Assembly (NCBI GenBank): GCA_029204225.1
Contig: CM055099.1
Coordinates: forward strand, 44,668,145 to 44,732,144
Reading direction: 5' to 3'
From: Diphasiastrum complanatum
Taxonomy: Eukaryota > Streptophyta > Lycopodiopsida > Lycopodiales > Lycopodiaceae
Length of the DNA stretch: 64,000 nt
The notes beneath the pieces are model-generated. The model worked only from the letters and a program-made list of their open reading frames with translations. It searched no databases and was not told where the DNA came from. Below, in pieces: positions 25,575-35,412 of this stretch (positions are counted from its first letter, which is position 1; each line of letters begins with the position of its first letter). The position numbers and the translations under genes were made by a program.

Positions 25575-26400
25575 GGCAGTAGCGTGAATATCGCACTTGT
25601 GCGCGCGAGAGAACTGAACCAAAACTAACAATCAAAATGGCGTAGAAGATGGATATGTACGGCAGACAGATACAGAATATCACACTTGTGCGCGAGTATG
25701 TATACTTGCAAGCAAACGGACAGAAATGAGCGCACACAAAAGCGATATGTTGCGAATTTCGAGAACACAAAAGGTAAAAAATTATTCGGTTTTCGTGCCA
25801 TTTATACTAAATTTTTGTACGTGTGGTCAACGGACTTATGACATGTGTCTACTTTCAATTCGACAACAGGCGCAGGCACGTGTGAGATGACACCTGCACA
25901 CGTGTGAAATGACACCTAGACACATGTCGCGTGTTCATTCGAGTGCTTATAAACACATGTCGCTCTCGCATTCGGTCGTACAAATCCCACACGTGTAGTG
26001 TGACAGAGTGACACATGTCGCACTCGCATTTGTCCGTACAACTCCCACACGTGTGATAGGACGTTCTTTTGCACGTGCAAACCCCGATATAAAATCACAA
26101 ATTTCGATGAATTTTTTTCACTTTTTTTTTCACTCCACATATCGCATTTGTGCACGCCCTTCACGATCAAAGTTCCTCCTCCTACCTTCCATGCGCACAG
26201 GTCCGATACCTCTTCCTATGTGTCACCCCATATCGCACTTGTGCATCTTTCCTCAAATCTAATCGTTCTCTCTGATAATCGGCTCGCATAGGTCCGATAT
26301 ATCGTACATTCTGTCCGTACACAGCGGTCCTCTGCGAGTTCTTTATTATCCCTTCCTTCTCATCCTAACCTTCACACACAAATCCACTATCACATAGTTC
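25575..26400. promoter_or_regulatory. Bidirectional promoter between ORF2 and ORF3
   Basis: Divergent TATA boxes: TATAAAT on the minus strand (25800-25806) for ORF2 and TATAAAA on the plus strand (26088-26094) for ORF3. Between them are five CACGTG cores (25877, 25899, 25990, 26048, 26072) and a two-copy 58-bp tandem unit starting ACACATGTCGC at 25953 and 26011. A 15-bp motif, ATATCGCACTTGTGC or one mismatch from it, occurs at 25588, 25677, 26139 and 26230, twice in each 5' leader. Its core, GCACTTGTGC, is nearly palindromic. Confidence 0.65.
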
Positions 26401-26780
26401 ATGCCCATGGATAGGAGAAAGCAGACAAGGAGAGACTTCTTCTCTCCTGGCTCATCCTCATCTCCTGCGGTTGCCATCACACCCCCTGCTAGACCTAGAA
26501 CGCGCAACCGCAGCAGGTGGCTCTCTGAGATACACAAGTATCAAAGGTCAACAGCTCTGTTGATCCAAGAGCTCCATTCTACCGTGCTGTCCGGAACATA
26601 ACAAGAAATGATCTCGGACAGCACGTTAGATTTACACCGAGTGTCCTTCAGTGCCTTCAGGAGGCTGCTGAAGATTATATTAGCCTTTTTTTTTAGGATT
26701 CTTTTTTGCTTGCCATCCATACCAAGAGGGTTACCATAATGCCCAAGTATTTTCAGCTTCTTATCAGAATGAGGGGATAG
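26401..26780 (+). pseudogene. Element A ORF3a: histone H3/CENH3-like domain
   Basis: Starting MPMDRRKQTRR, it has a Ser/Pro/Arg-rich tail of about 40 residues and then an H3 alpha-N helix (EIHKYQRSTALLI). After a 1-base frameshift near 26575 come PFYRAVRNIT, the H3 alpha-2 (LQEAAEDYI), AIHTKRVTIMPK and RMRG, with TAG at 26778. One in-frame TAG stands where H3 has Glu (LFED). VRNIT and LQEAAEDY recall plant CENH3, and the loop between DL and RF is one residue longer than in canonical H3. It has no introns. The frame that follows (ORF3b) has no ATG of its own, so the two may once have been one protein. It cannot make an intact histone as it stands. Confidence 0.75.
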
Positions 26781-28136
26781 GTACTGTAGGTTAAATGTAT
26801 CTCAGCCTGCTGCTCCTAGACCAACTCCTGTAGATACGACTCATCTTCTTACGAAGCGTCCTAGGAAGCAGACAGCCCCCAAGCGTGTTCCTAAGAAAGT
26901 GAAGCCTATCCTAGAATCCATTGTAGATAATGCTGCTGTTGATAATGATGTAAATATAGCTACCTCTGTTTTGGATACTCCTAATATTGCTGTAGATACT
27001 ACACTTCCACCTCCTCCTCCTCCTCCCAATTTCTATACATATATAGATTCGGATGATTATCTTAAATTTGAGAAAGACATATCGGATGCTATAGATACAA
27101 TTGGTACTCCTTTTTATTTTAGACTAGAAGAACTTGATTTTAGTATTAATTTTAGAGTTCTAGATTGTCTGGATCTCAAAGACAGACGAGCTTCTATCAG
27201 TGATCCTGTGATAGAGTCCGGGCTGACACTCTTGCAATTTGACATTGCAAGAGATTTATCAAACGAGTTGTTGGTGCTGAGCAACTTTCTGCTCCGGGCC
27301 TTCAAGGAGAATAATGACACATTGTCACAGTGTCTGAAAAGTGGATTCACACCAGCAACAAAGTATCTGGGCATTCCTTATCATACCAAGTAAGATATAT
27401 TAAGTGCTTCTTCCTGTTTTATGCATTAACATTGACATTTTCAATTTAAATAGTTCTCAAAATTGTCGCTAAAGTACTTTCAATCTTATTTTGCAGTGAC
27501 CACTGGAGTTTAAACCTGATCTCTATTAAGAGATCTGTAAATAATACTATTAAATATTCTTGTGTCAAGATGAATTCGGTGAGAAATACGCATAAGGATG
27601 TAGATATATTCATTCCATATCTAAGTAAATGTATTCCTACAGACGTTGCCCATTCCGAAGACTGGCAGATCGTTAGCTTGGAGGTAAACTCTTCTTTCTT
27701 AATAGCATTTTGAAATCAATATTCTAATGAAATATTTTCAATCTAATTTATTATGTTTCATGATTGATTTCTTGTGTGCTGAATTATTTTGCAGTCACCC
27801 CAGCAAAATGATTCATTCAGCTGTGGGTGGTACACATTGTACAATGCCAAGCTGTTTTTTGAGTGGTTCATCCTTCAACAAGATGTTGATATTTCTAAGG
27901 TAATAAATTCTGTTTATTCTTATTTTGGAATCATGATTAGTTTTCTATTCTGGTGATGTTATTGGCCATTACTAATACATGAATGTTCTATTTTGTAGTT
28001 TACAATTCTTGAGTACACATCAAGCCAGGTGTACAGATTTAGACAAGAAATTATCCTGAGTATACTGGCTCGGGCAAGGCTTCAGCCTCCCGTTATTGAT
28101 GATGGTGCAAAGGATGATGTAGTTGTACTAAATTAA
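26781..28136 (+). CDS. Element A ORF3b: Ulp1/C48-like cysteine protease
   Basis: Exons: to 27389, 27497-27683, 27795-27899 and 27999-28136, with joined codons in frame and TAA at 28134. A basic linker (RPRKQTAPKRVPKKVKP) and a proline run precede the protease. The His box is NDHWSLNLIS, and the Gln-Cys box is SPQQNDSFSCGWY, typical of Ulp1/SENP proteases. The usual Asp after the His box seems replaced by Asn (KMNSV), so activity is uncertain. Ulp1-like proteases are known cargo of several plant DNA transposons and may remove SUMO from host or element proteins. There is no ATG between 26781 and the first splice donor, which is why I link it to the H3-like part upstream. Confidence 0.75.
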
Positions 28137-28331
28137 GATCAGAAAAAATATAGATTGCATAGAACAGAAATACATGTATAGACTTCATAGAAAAATATAC
28201 ATTGATATATCAAATGCTGCTCCAGTTTATGAATTTGGGAGCACAAAATACATGTATAGATGCCCAACTTGGGCTTTCATTTATTGAATTAAAGGGTGTA
28301 TACACAATTTTTTACTAAAGCTTATTTGAAA

Positions 28332-29704
28332 CTATTGTTCTCCCACAATGGTGATTGTTGTAGGTAGATCTTTGCAGCACGTTATCAGCTCCTGTCTTTT
28401 TCGCATCAGTGACATGACAAATATTAGTGAATGTGCAATTGTAAATGATGACATTCTCTATTATTTTGTTCTATTTTGAAATGGCAATAAACATAAAGTA
28501 CTTACGAGTCTTCCGTTGATGATAAATCTGAAATATGTTGGTAGATTGGTTTGTAATAGCATGAGCTCTGTTCTGATAAAATCAAGCTTCCAGTGCTCTT
28601 CCACCTCAACCATAGTCAAATATTCCTCATTGTAGATAATGCTTATCTCCATTCGGTTTGTGTGACCATTTAGTTCAAAGTCTTGATCCAGTGGTAGCCA
28701 TGTACCTTCAATTTTCTTGTATCTCTGGTAGCTAAATGTGAGACTGAGCATTTGCTTTTCGATATGATAACGAAAGATCATTGAGGACTTTTTAATCCTG
28801 CATTCTATGTCATTATTTGTTTTACTATCCCAGCCTTGATCCATGAGATCTAACAAAGTCTCATCTGATAAATCCTTGCAAACAAATAAAGTTGGTGTCC
28901 TACGAACACTAGCACTCGAGAAAAAATCAACAAATGTATGCAATGAGACAAACCAACTTAGGTGAACAATTTTGGAGTATGTTCTTATCTTCATAGCATT
29001 TTTAATATCAATGAGTAGCTTGCATCTCAAGGATTCAGAAACAATGCTGTCAGGAGTAGGCCACTCATCACTTTGAAAACTAGGCAATGGAATTGCTTCG
29101 AGCTTGCCAAAACCTCCATCTGTTTGTGGCGTATATAAAGATTCATAAAAATAGATACCACAATCTGCAAGTTCCTTTGGACTTCTTCCTTTGTATTGTA
29201 GCTTTCCAACATCAGAGTGAATCACGTCTAATATTCCTGCAAGTGACTGTGCGGGCTCCCATTCACTTATGCATGATGGATATAAATCTGAAAAAAAAAA
29301 ACAATGTTGAAGCATTTAAATCATAGTCTGAAGAGCATCAATAAAGGAAATCACCTATGATTGCTGTAGAGTGCATATGTTTTGATATACTTACAATTAC
29401 ATTTTTGATGATCATGAGGATTGATATCATGTACTTTGATCTCTGAATGCATATATACATGTCGCACTAAGACTTCTGATATCGATTGACCTCCCGAGGT
29501 AGTCTTAAACTCCAAAAGTTTTGCCTTCCAATAAGATTTGTAAGTCATTTTTGCTCTTTTTTTTGGTCGAAAATTGCCCTTTGATGATGGATGCAGCAAT
29601 ACCCATGAGTTCTTCGTATATTTTGTTGGCTTCCAGTTATTAGCTTCATCTTTCTCATTGTAAAGAATCATAGAATCGATTGTAGATCTTGGTTTCCTCG
29701 CCAT
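28332..29704 (-). CDS. Element A ORF4: unknown, possibly BAH-like
   Basis: ATG 29704 (MARKPRSTIDS) aligns with the element B start. Exon 1 is 29704-29395 and exon 2 is 29287-28506; joined, they read in frame (KCNYLYPSC). A last short exon ending at TAG 28334-28332 (MRKRQELITCCKDLP) is supported by the element B counterpart, though its acceptor site here is unclear. The N-terminal half has WVLLHPSSK, YWKAKLLEF, VRHVYMHSEI, LAGILDVIHSD and CGIYFYESLY, an order that recalls BAH domains (W/Y-rich beta folds bound to chromatin). The match is weak. The C-terminal half has EVEEHWKLDFIRTE and FRFIINGRL. I do not recognise it. Conservation in element B argues that it is a real gene. Confidence 0.5.
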
Positions 29705-30334
29705 TGCTATTTTCAAAGCTTGGGCACCAAAAATCTCTCTGATATGTTACTTGATTTTAATTTTTTGTATCACATTTAATCTAATGTGAATGCCAACATA
29801 GTCATTGTTATTGCGTATACCATATTTTATGTAACTGTACATACTATATTTCTATAACTGTAACTAGTATAGTTAGAAAATTTCATTATACTAACAAGCA
29901 TAGTAAAGTAAATTTAACTTGAGATATTGACGTCGGGCATATTAGCACGTGTCGGGCAGGAAAAAGAAACCAATGGGATACGTCCATGCTGCTCGGACAC
30001 AAATTTCAAAGTTTTCTATATTGCATTTTTATTTTTTAGTTAATTTGAACTACGTTACGTAGATTTCAAATCTGTGCATTTTGATTGGGCCTGGTGACGG
30101 TCGAAACTAAAGAAAAAAATAAAAGTATCTTTACAAAGGGTCTTTTTGATATTGAGAACTCCTCTAATGAGTACCTAATCTGGACCATTCAAAGTAGTTT
30201 GAAGCTCTAAATCACCAGAAAGCTGCAAACTAGCTAGAAAGTAGAATCTGGACAATTCCTAGCTTGAAATCTGATCAAATTTGCAAACTTTTTGATTAGA
30301 TTTGTTTGTAAATCTTAGGTAGGCTCTGATAGCA
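29705..30334 (-). other. AT-rich stretch and start of a copia internal region
   Basis: No coding sequence. The right part follows a minus-strand primer-binding site (TGCTATCAGAGCC, 30334-30322), so it is 5' leader of a truncated copia element. The right end of element A must lie in this stretch. Confidence 0.5.
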
Positions 30335-30850
30335 TGTTGAATTCACACGTGTGGGATGCCCTACACATGTACTTTTGATCTCCTAAGCCCAATAATACCA
30401 TAAAGATCGGACTAGCATTGATTGACAATAGGAAAGCTGATCATACAAGAAATATTATTGTGTTACAAGCAAGATCTATCAACAAAACATGAAACTAAGC
30501 ACAATAAATGCCTCAACTCGGCTAGAGAGAGAATATGAAAGTACAAAACTCGAGTAGAGAGAGAGGGCACAAAGAGCTTGTCTCCAAATTTGCATTACAC
30601 ACAAATTTCATCATTTTCTCAATGAGAGTACATCACATATATATAGATCCATGGACTCTCCTCCTACTTTGAGTTTAATTGGAGTTATGAATCCACCTCT
30701 CAAGCTATCTAGACTTATTGAAGCCACCTCACTATGTCTAATTGTGCCACCTAGTCTTTTCATGCATTAAATGTGGCATGCAAAGTACAAATGGCAATTC
30801 CTATGGTAGCTCAAGTTTCTACTTCTACCTACCTTGAATATTTTATCCTA
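30335..30850 (-). mobile_element. Copia 5' LTR, minus strand
   Basis: The LTR ends on the minus strand with CACACGTGTGAATTCAACA at 30335, directly before the primer-binding site. A TATA region (ATATATATG, minus strand) lies near 30640. The other end is not defined; about 30850 is an estimate. Confidence 0.6.
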
Positions 30851-31049
30851 CGATGGGTCTTTACTAAGCCAAAAGAGCTTAATTCACCTTTGGCATTTTT
30901 AGAACCCCTACTCACAACATTAGATAGATTTTTCCAATATTTTGACATGTAATATAATAACATCAGAAGCTTATCAGAGATAGATGAAGTAGATGTCTTG
31001 TGCATTGATTTTTTATTTGTCAGTAATAGGTTCATGTCTCTTACAGATT

Positions 31050-31658
31050 GAATTAGCTTTGTAGAGCACCTGGTTTCGTCTGCTATTGTCTTGTGCTCTA
31101 CCGCATTATTGACATGTATATTTTGCTATACTTAATCTGATAACAGCTCTTTCGTTCTATGTTCAGATTTGCGTCAATATTGCTATGCTTAGTTTCATTC
31201 TGTTTGACTTTCTTGCTGCTCAATCTGGTAATCTGTTTTAGCGAGTTAATATTAGTCTAGTTGTTGACGACTAATATTTAGTCTTGTCTTTCGCAAATCA
31301 TTGGCGACTGATTATCAGTCGAGCTAAGTCTAGCTCTTCGCGAATCATTTGCGATTAATAATTTGTCTAGCTGTTCACAACAAATTATTCTTCTGGTATT
31401 TTATTAATATTTGGCTATGTAATCAGAACGACCATGATTTCTATCACTAACGTTCTGTTCATTTCTGATAGGCGTAGTCATGCTTAGAGAAAGAGTAATA
31501 TAGCTCATTCTGCTGCGCACAAACACTCTCTGTTCGAGTTCGTTTCTCGTTCGAGTTTCGAGTTCGTTTCTTGTTTAAGTTCTGCCTCTTTTTTGTGTTC
31601 ATTTTCTTTTACAGGTATTTTTTTTTTCTCACACACGACACACTCTCTTTCTCCAACA
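31050..31658 (+). mobile_element. Copia 5' LTR, plus strand
   Basis: The LTR ends CTCCAACA at 31658 and the primer-binding site TGGTATCAGAGC occupies 31659-31670. Inside is a short degenerate repeat of CGACTAAT/CGCAAATCATT type (31260-31385). The left end is estimated. Confidence 0.6.
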
Positions 31659-31812
31659 TGGTATCAGAGCTATTTTCGTAGCCTGATAAGCTTCCACAGT
31701 ACAAGACTCTACTAGCCGATAGAGTAATTGTGTTCTTGTTCTGTAATTTTGTATCAAATTTTCATACTTAAGTCACTAATAGTTTTTCCTATCACTTAGA
31801 CTAATCTTCCAC

Positions 31813-33830
31813 ATGGATTCCCAAGGGAAAGTCAGTCCTATCATGGACAAGCTTGATGGAGCCAATTACCATTTGTGAAAATTTAAGATGAAAACCATAC
31901 TAATGGCTAAAGAATTGTATGATGTTGTTACAGGTGAAAAAGGGAAACTCGAAGCAGGCGACGCAGCAATCGCCAGATGGAAGTTGAAGGATGGAAAGGC
32001 TTTCGCATTGATCATCCTCAACATCACGAATACCCAGATCGGCCATGTATCTGAGGCATCTTGAGCACACTATATCTGAGGCCATGTATCTGGGACATCT
32101 TGAGCACACTATGCGAAGTGCAAGATATAGCTTCCAAGCTACATCTCAGGAAGAAATTTTACTCCCTCAAGATGGTGAATGGTGATTCCTTGCAAGATCA
32201 CATCAATCAATTCAAGAACCTGCTAAGGCAAATGGCCGCTGTCGGATCTAGCATAGACGATCAAGACGTAGTGATGCAACTGCTTACAAGCTTGCCAAGC
32301 TCATATGACAACTGGGTGATGATCATCACGACACATCCAGAACTGACTCTTTCGAGAGTCATTACTATGTTGTTGTAGGAAGACACGCGGAGGACTAAAG
32401 TCTCAAGTTCCTCAGCTGATTCTCACACCTTATATAAAAACAAGAGCATGACTAAGCAGAAGAAGAAGAAAGGCCCGAAGCAATCAAAGCCAGACCCGAA
32501 ACCAGCTTAGCACAAAGAACAATCAAATCCGCAGATGAAGAAGAAGGTATTCTGCAGATACTGCAAGCGAAACAACCACAAAATTTAAGATTTCCGGATA
32601 CTTCAAGCAAAGAACAACAACAAGGGGCAGTCGAATCAAGTGGCAAATGTAGTTGCAGAAGCTTCATAGCCTATTCAAGAAGCGGATCATGATGCCTTCA
32701 TGACCAACCATCAAGGAGCATCCGGCGATAGTTCTTGGTTCCTGGATTCTGGAGCCACTCAGCACATGACCAGTCTCATCGGCTATTTTGAGTCCTATAC
32801 ACCTTACAGTACCCAAAAATTTGTTCACCTTGGCGACAATAGCACACAAGCTATTCAAGGTGAAGGTACTATAAGATTAAGCTTTGCAAATGATCAGTCT
32901 AAGCTTCTTTCTAAAGTCTTGTATGTACCAAATTTGTCTACGAATCTGCTCTTTGTAAGCAAAATCACAGATCTAGGACATAGAGTAGAATTCGAATGTG
33001 ATCATCAGTGCAAAGTTGTTGATAGGATAGGCAAGATCCTAGCACTCGAAAAGAGACATGGATACCTGTATGAATTAAGTCACTACTTTTCTGTCTCTAG
33101 TCAGGCGCTCAATACTTCTATTCATGCAAATAAAAGTTTACTTTGACATTACAGACTTGGTCACTTGAATCATGTTATTTTACAACAAATGTCTAGACAA
33201 TCTATTGTTCTTGATCTCGACTATCTCGTGATAAAGTCGAGTTACTTGTGTGTCAAGATTGTTTAGTTGGTAAACAGACTAAAAAACCATTTAAATCAAG
33301 CCATCAGCATATTGCTAGAGGATTGTTAGACATTGTTCATTTAGACATTTGTGGCCCGATGAAAAATCCTTCGTTGAAGGATGCGTATTTTATAACTTTT
33401 ATTAATGAATTTTCCAGAAGGACTATAGTGTATTTTATAAAGAAAAAATCAGAAGCCTTCAACTACTTCAAAATCTTCAAGGAGTGTGCAGAAAAGGAGA
33501 CTAGACGGACAATCAAGGCTCTAAGGTTAGACAATGGTGGAGAATATATCCCTATCAAGTTTAAGGAGTACTGCTAGAGCCAAGGCATTGAGCAGCAATT
33601 CATCACTCCTTACAGTCCTCATTCTAATGGCTTAGCCAAGAGGAAGAACCGTTCCCTAGTTGAATCAGCCGAATGTATGCTACGCATGCATCGCTGCCCA
33701 AGAGATTCTAGGCTGAAGTTGTCTCCACTGCAGCTTACGTCCAAAATAGATGTTCGACTAAGGCCCTCTCATGCAAGACACCCCACGAGGTGTGGATAGG
33801 CTCTAAGCCTTCTGTAAACCATCTCTCCCA
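31813..33830 (+). pseudogene. Ty1/copia gag-protease-integrase remnant
   Basis: Starts MDSQGKVSPIMDKLDGANY with a stop at codon 22. Gag continues (LHLRKKFYSLKMVNGDSL, LLTSLPSSYDNW) across a 38-bp tandem duplication at 32042-32119. A knuckle of the type CRYCKRNNHKI has its His/Cys end decayed. Protease is WFLDSGATQHMTS. Pre-integrase starts HYRLGHLNH. The integrase has a zinc part CQDC, then HLDICGPM, RLDNGGEY and NGLAKRKNRSLVE, so the D, D and E boxes are all visible. Coding similarity fades at about 33830 before RT. Stops and frameshifts are frequent. It belongs with the LTR and primer-binding site just upstream. Confidence 0.92.
32042..32119. repeat. 38-bp tandem duplication in copia gag
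   Basis: Two units starting GCCATGTATCTG and containing GCATCTTGAGCACACTAT or GACATCTTGAGCACACTAT. It breaks the Gag frame. Confidence 0.9.
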
Positions 33831-34890
33831 AGCACTTAAACCATCGGCCTCTTGCCCAAACAACTTGCTTTTAACCATTAGGGAGCACACCCGCACTCCG
33901 CCCACCCCATATGTTCTCTCCTTCTTCTGTCAATCCACCTAAAAAAACATCATCGATAAGCAGAACCGCACTAAGCTTTATTAGACGGCTTTCGTATATA
34001 TTTTGAATTACCAAAATTTTACCCATAGATTATGAACAGAAAGTTTTACCCAAAGTTCTTTTCTCTGTCTAGCATCCATGCTCTATTGAAGAACATATTT
34101 GCTAATTCCATCCTTGCAACGACTATGGAAAATGGCAAAAGTTGAATATCTAAAACTAGACATTTTTTTATTTATTCAAATTGAAATGAAAATTTGACAC
34201 GAAGTTTTCCTTTGTTCTTACCTCTAGGGTTCTTCCTTTTTCTTTCTTCCCAACTCTGTAGTTTTTTATGCTCTTGATGTACAAGTTTGCTTGATCAATA
34301 TGTCCCATCCATTCCTCTTGCTCATGTAGTACCTTGTCAGGAATGGATGTGACAATCTACCTTTGAAATCCTAACACATGCGATCTTTTGGTTTTGATCC
34401 AACCCCGTTTCTCATTTGAAAGACAAGTTTTTTGCTTTTGGTAACTTTGGTCGAACTGTTACATCACCTCAAGTATTGTCATCTTTGAGAGCTATAAAAT
34501 GCATTCATATGATGGAAGGTCGAATGAATGTTGTTCTTTTTCAATTGCACACTATTTTAGGGCTCACCAAGAACTGGGCATCTTGAATCATTGAGATTAG
34601 TGTCTCCGAGAGACTTCAATCTCTTTTTTTATCACTGGTATCTAACTTTATCCATACTTGCAACAACCTGCTTGGTGTGCTAATAAAGTCGGTCGTTTAC
34701 TTTTTGACATTTTCAAGAAGTGATCCAGTATTGCAACAAGCTCCTCATGCATGTCGTCTGTTCCATCCAGTGCTGCACGTCGAGACGAGCCCGCATCAAC
34801 AAATCGGGCTCCAAGCAGTTCAGTATACACAGAGAAATGCACATGCACAATCGATTATACACACATGCTTACACCATCGGCCACATTAAT
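33831..34890. other. No gene recognised
   Basis: AT-rich sequence after the end of copia similarity. Overlapping short frames at 34648-34941 are on both strands and match nothing I know. Confidence 0.5.
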
Positions 34891-34897
34891 CACACAT

Positions 34898-34925
34898 GCA
34901 TACACACACACACACACACACACAC
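34898..34925. repeat. (CA)n microsatellite
   Basis: About 14 CA units in a broader ACACA-rich region. Confidence 0.9.
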
Positions 34926-35025
34926 ACCATTGACCACATAAATCACACACACCATCAAGCACAAATCATACACACAAATCCACATACACAGATAACACAT
35001 GCACTCACGTACATACACACACATA

Positions 35026-35105
35026 CATCGGCCACCCGTCAACGATCATCGGCCGTCCATCAATGACCATCGGCCACCCGTCAAAGACCATCGGCCGTCC
35101 ATTGC
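35026..35105. repeat. 21-bp minisatellite, about four units
   Basis: Units begin CATCGGCC and alternate between CACCCGTCAA and GTCCATCAAT variants. Confidence 0.85.
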
Positions 35106-35129
35106 CCGTCAACGACGGAAACTCTTTAC

Positions 35130-35412
35130 TAGTATATATATATAACTATTTGTGTGCATGTGGTGCGCATGTGTATGGGTTCACCCATGCATCCTCCTCC
35201 CCTTACCCATGCATACACTTTTCTTAACTAAAAGGATGGGGAGCAAGATGCATGCATGTGTGGTGTGCATATGTATGGAATGTATGGGTGGACACACATA
35301 CATACTCCTTTCACTCTCTTCTTTTTTAAAATAATTTTGGTTTCTTAACCATTCATTATGTGATCTGCATATTGCACTAGATCCTAACAGGATTTCAATA
35401 TAGTATCAGAGC
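35130..35412 (+). mobile_element. Possible copia LTR end and primer-binding site
   Basis: TAGTATCAGAGC at 35401-35412 differs by one base from the copia primer-binding site. A TATATATATA run at about 35133 could be its promoter. The LTR boundary CA is not clear. It truncates the 3' end of the CACTA gene. Confidence 0.4.

Larger units (their letters stand above)
22505..29704. mobile_element. Element A: four-gene, transposase-bearing element
   Basis: I infer a single mobile element because ORF1, the ORF2 C-terminus and ORF4 all recur at element B (38.5-41.6 and 46.2-47.9 kb). The gene order is ORF1 (+), ORF2 (-), ORF3 (+), ORF4 (-). The left end is truncated where Ty3/gypsy sequence begins at about 22505. 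The right end is not defined, and AT-rich sequence follows to the copia LTR at 30335. Terminal inverted repeats and target duplications cannot be seen because of the truncation. Genes are spliced with plant-type GT-AG introns. All copies carry damage. Confidence 0.6.

Noticed and set aside
25953-26063. CRISPR-like array
   Set aside because: Two contiguous tandem units with no spacers, in a plant promoter.
26401-26780. A functional host CENH3 gene
   Set aside because: A frameshift, an internal stop, a missing normal C-terminus and its place inside a repeated element argue against it.
22505-29704. Insertion from a large DNA virus
   Set aside because: Genes have plant-type introns, there are no virion or replication genes, and a transposase is present.
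34677-34941. Overlapping His-rich open frames
   Set aside because: They are translations of CA-rich microsatellite DNA.
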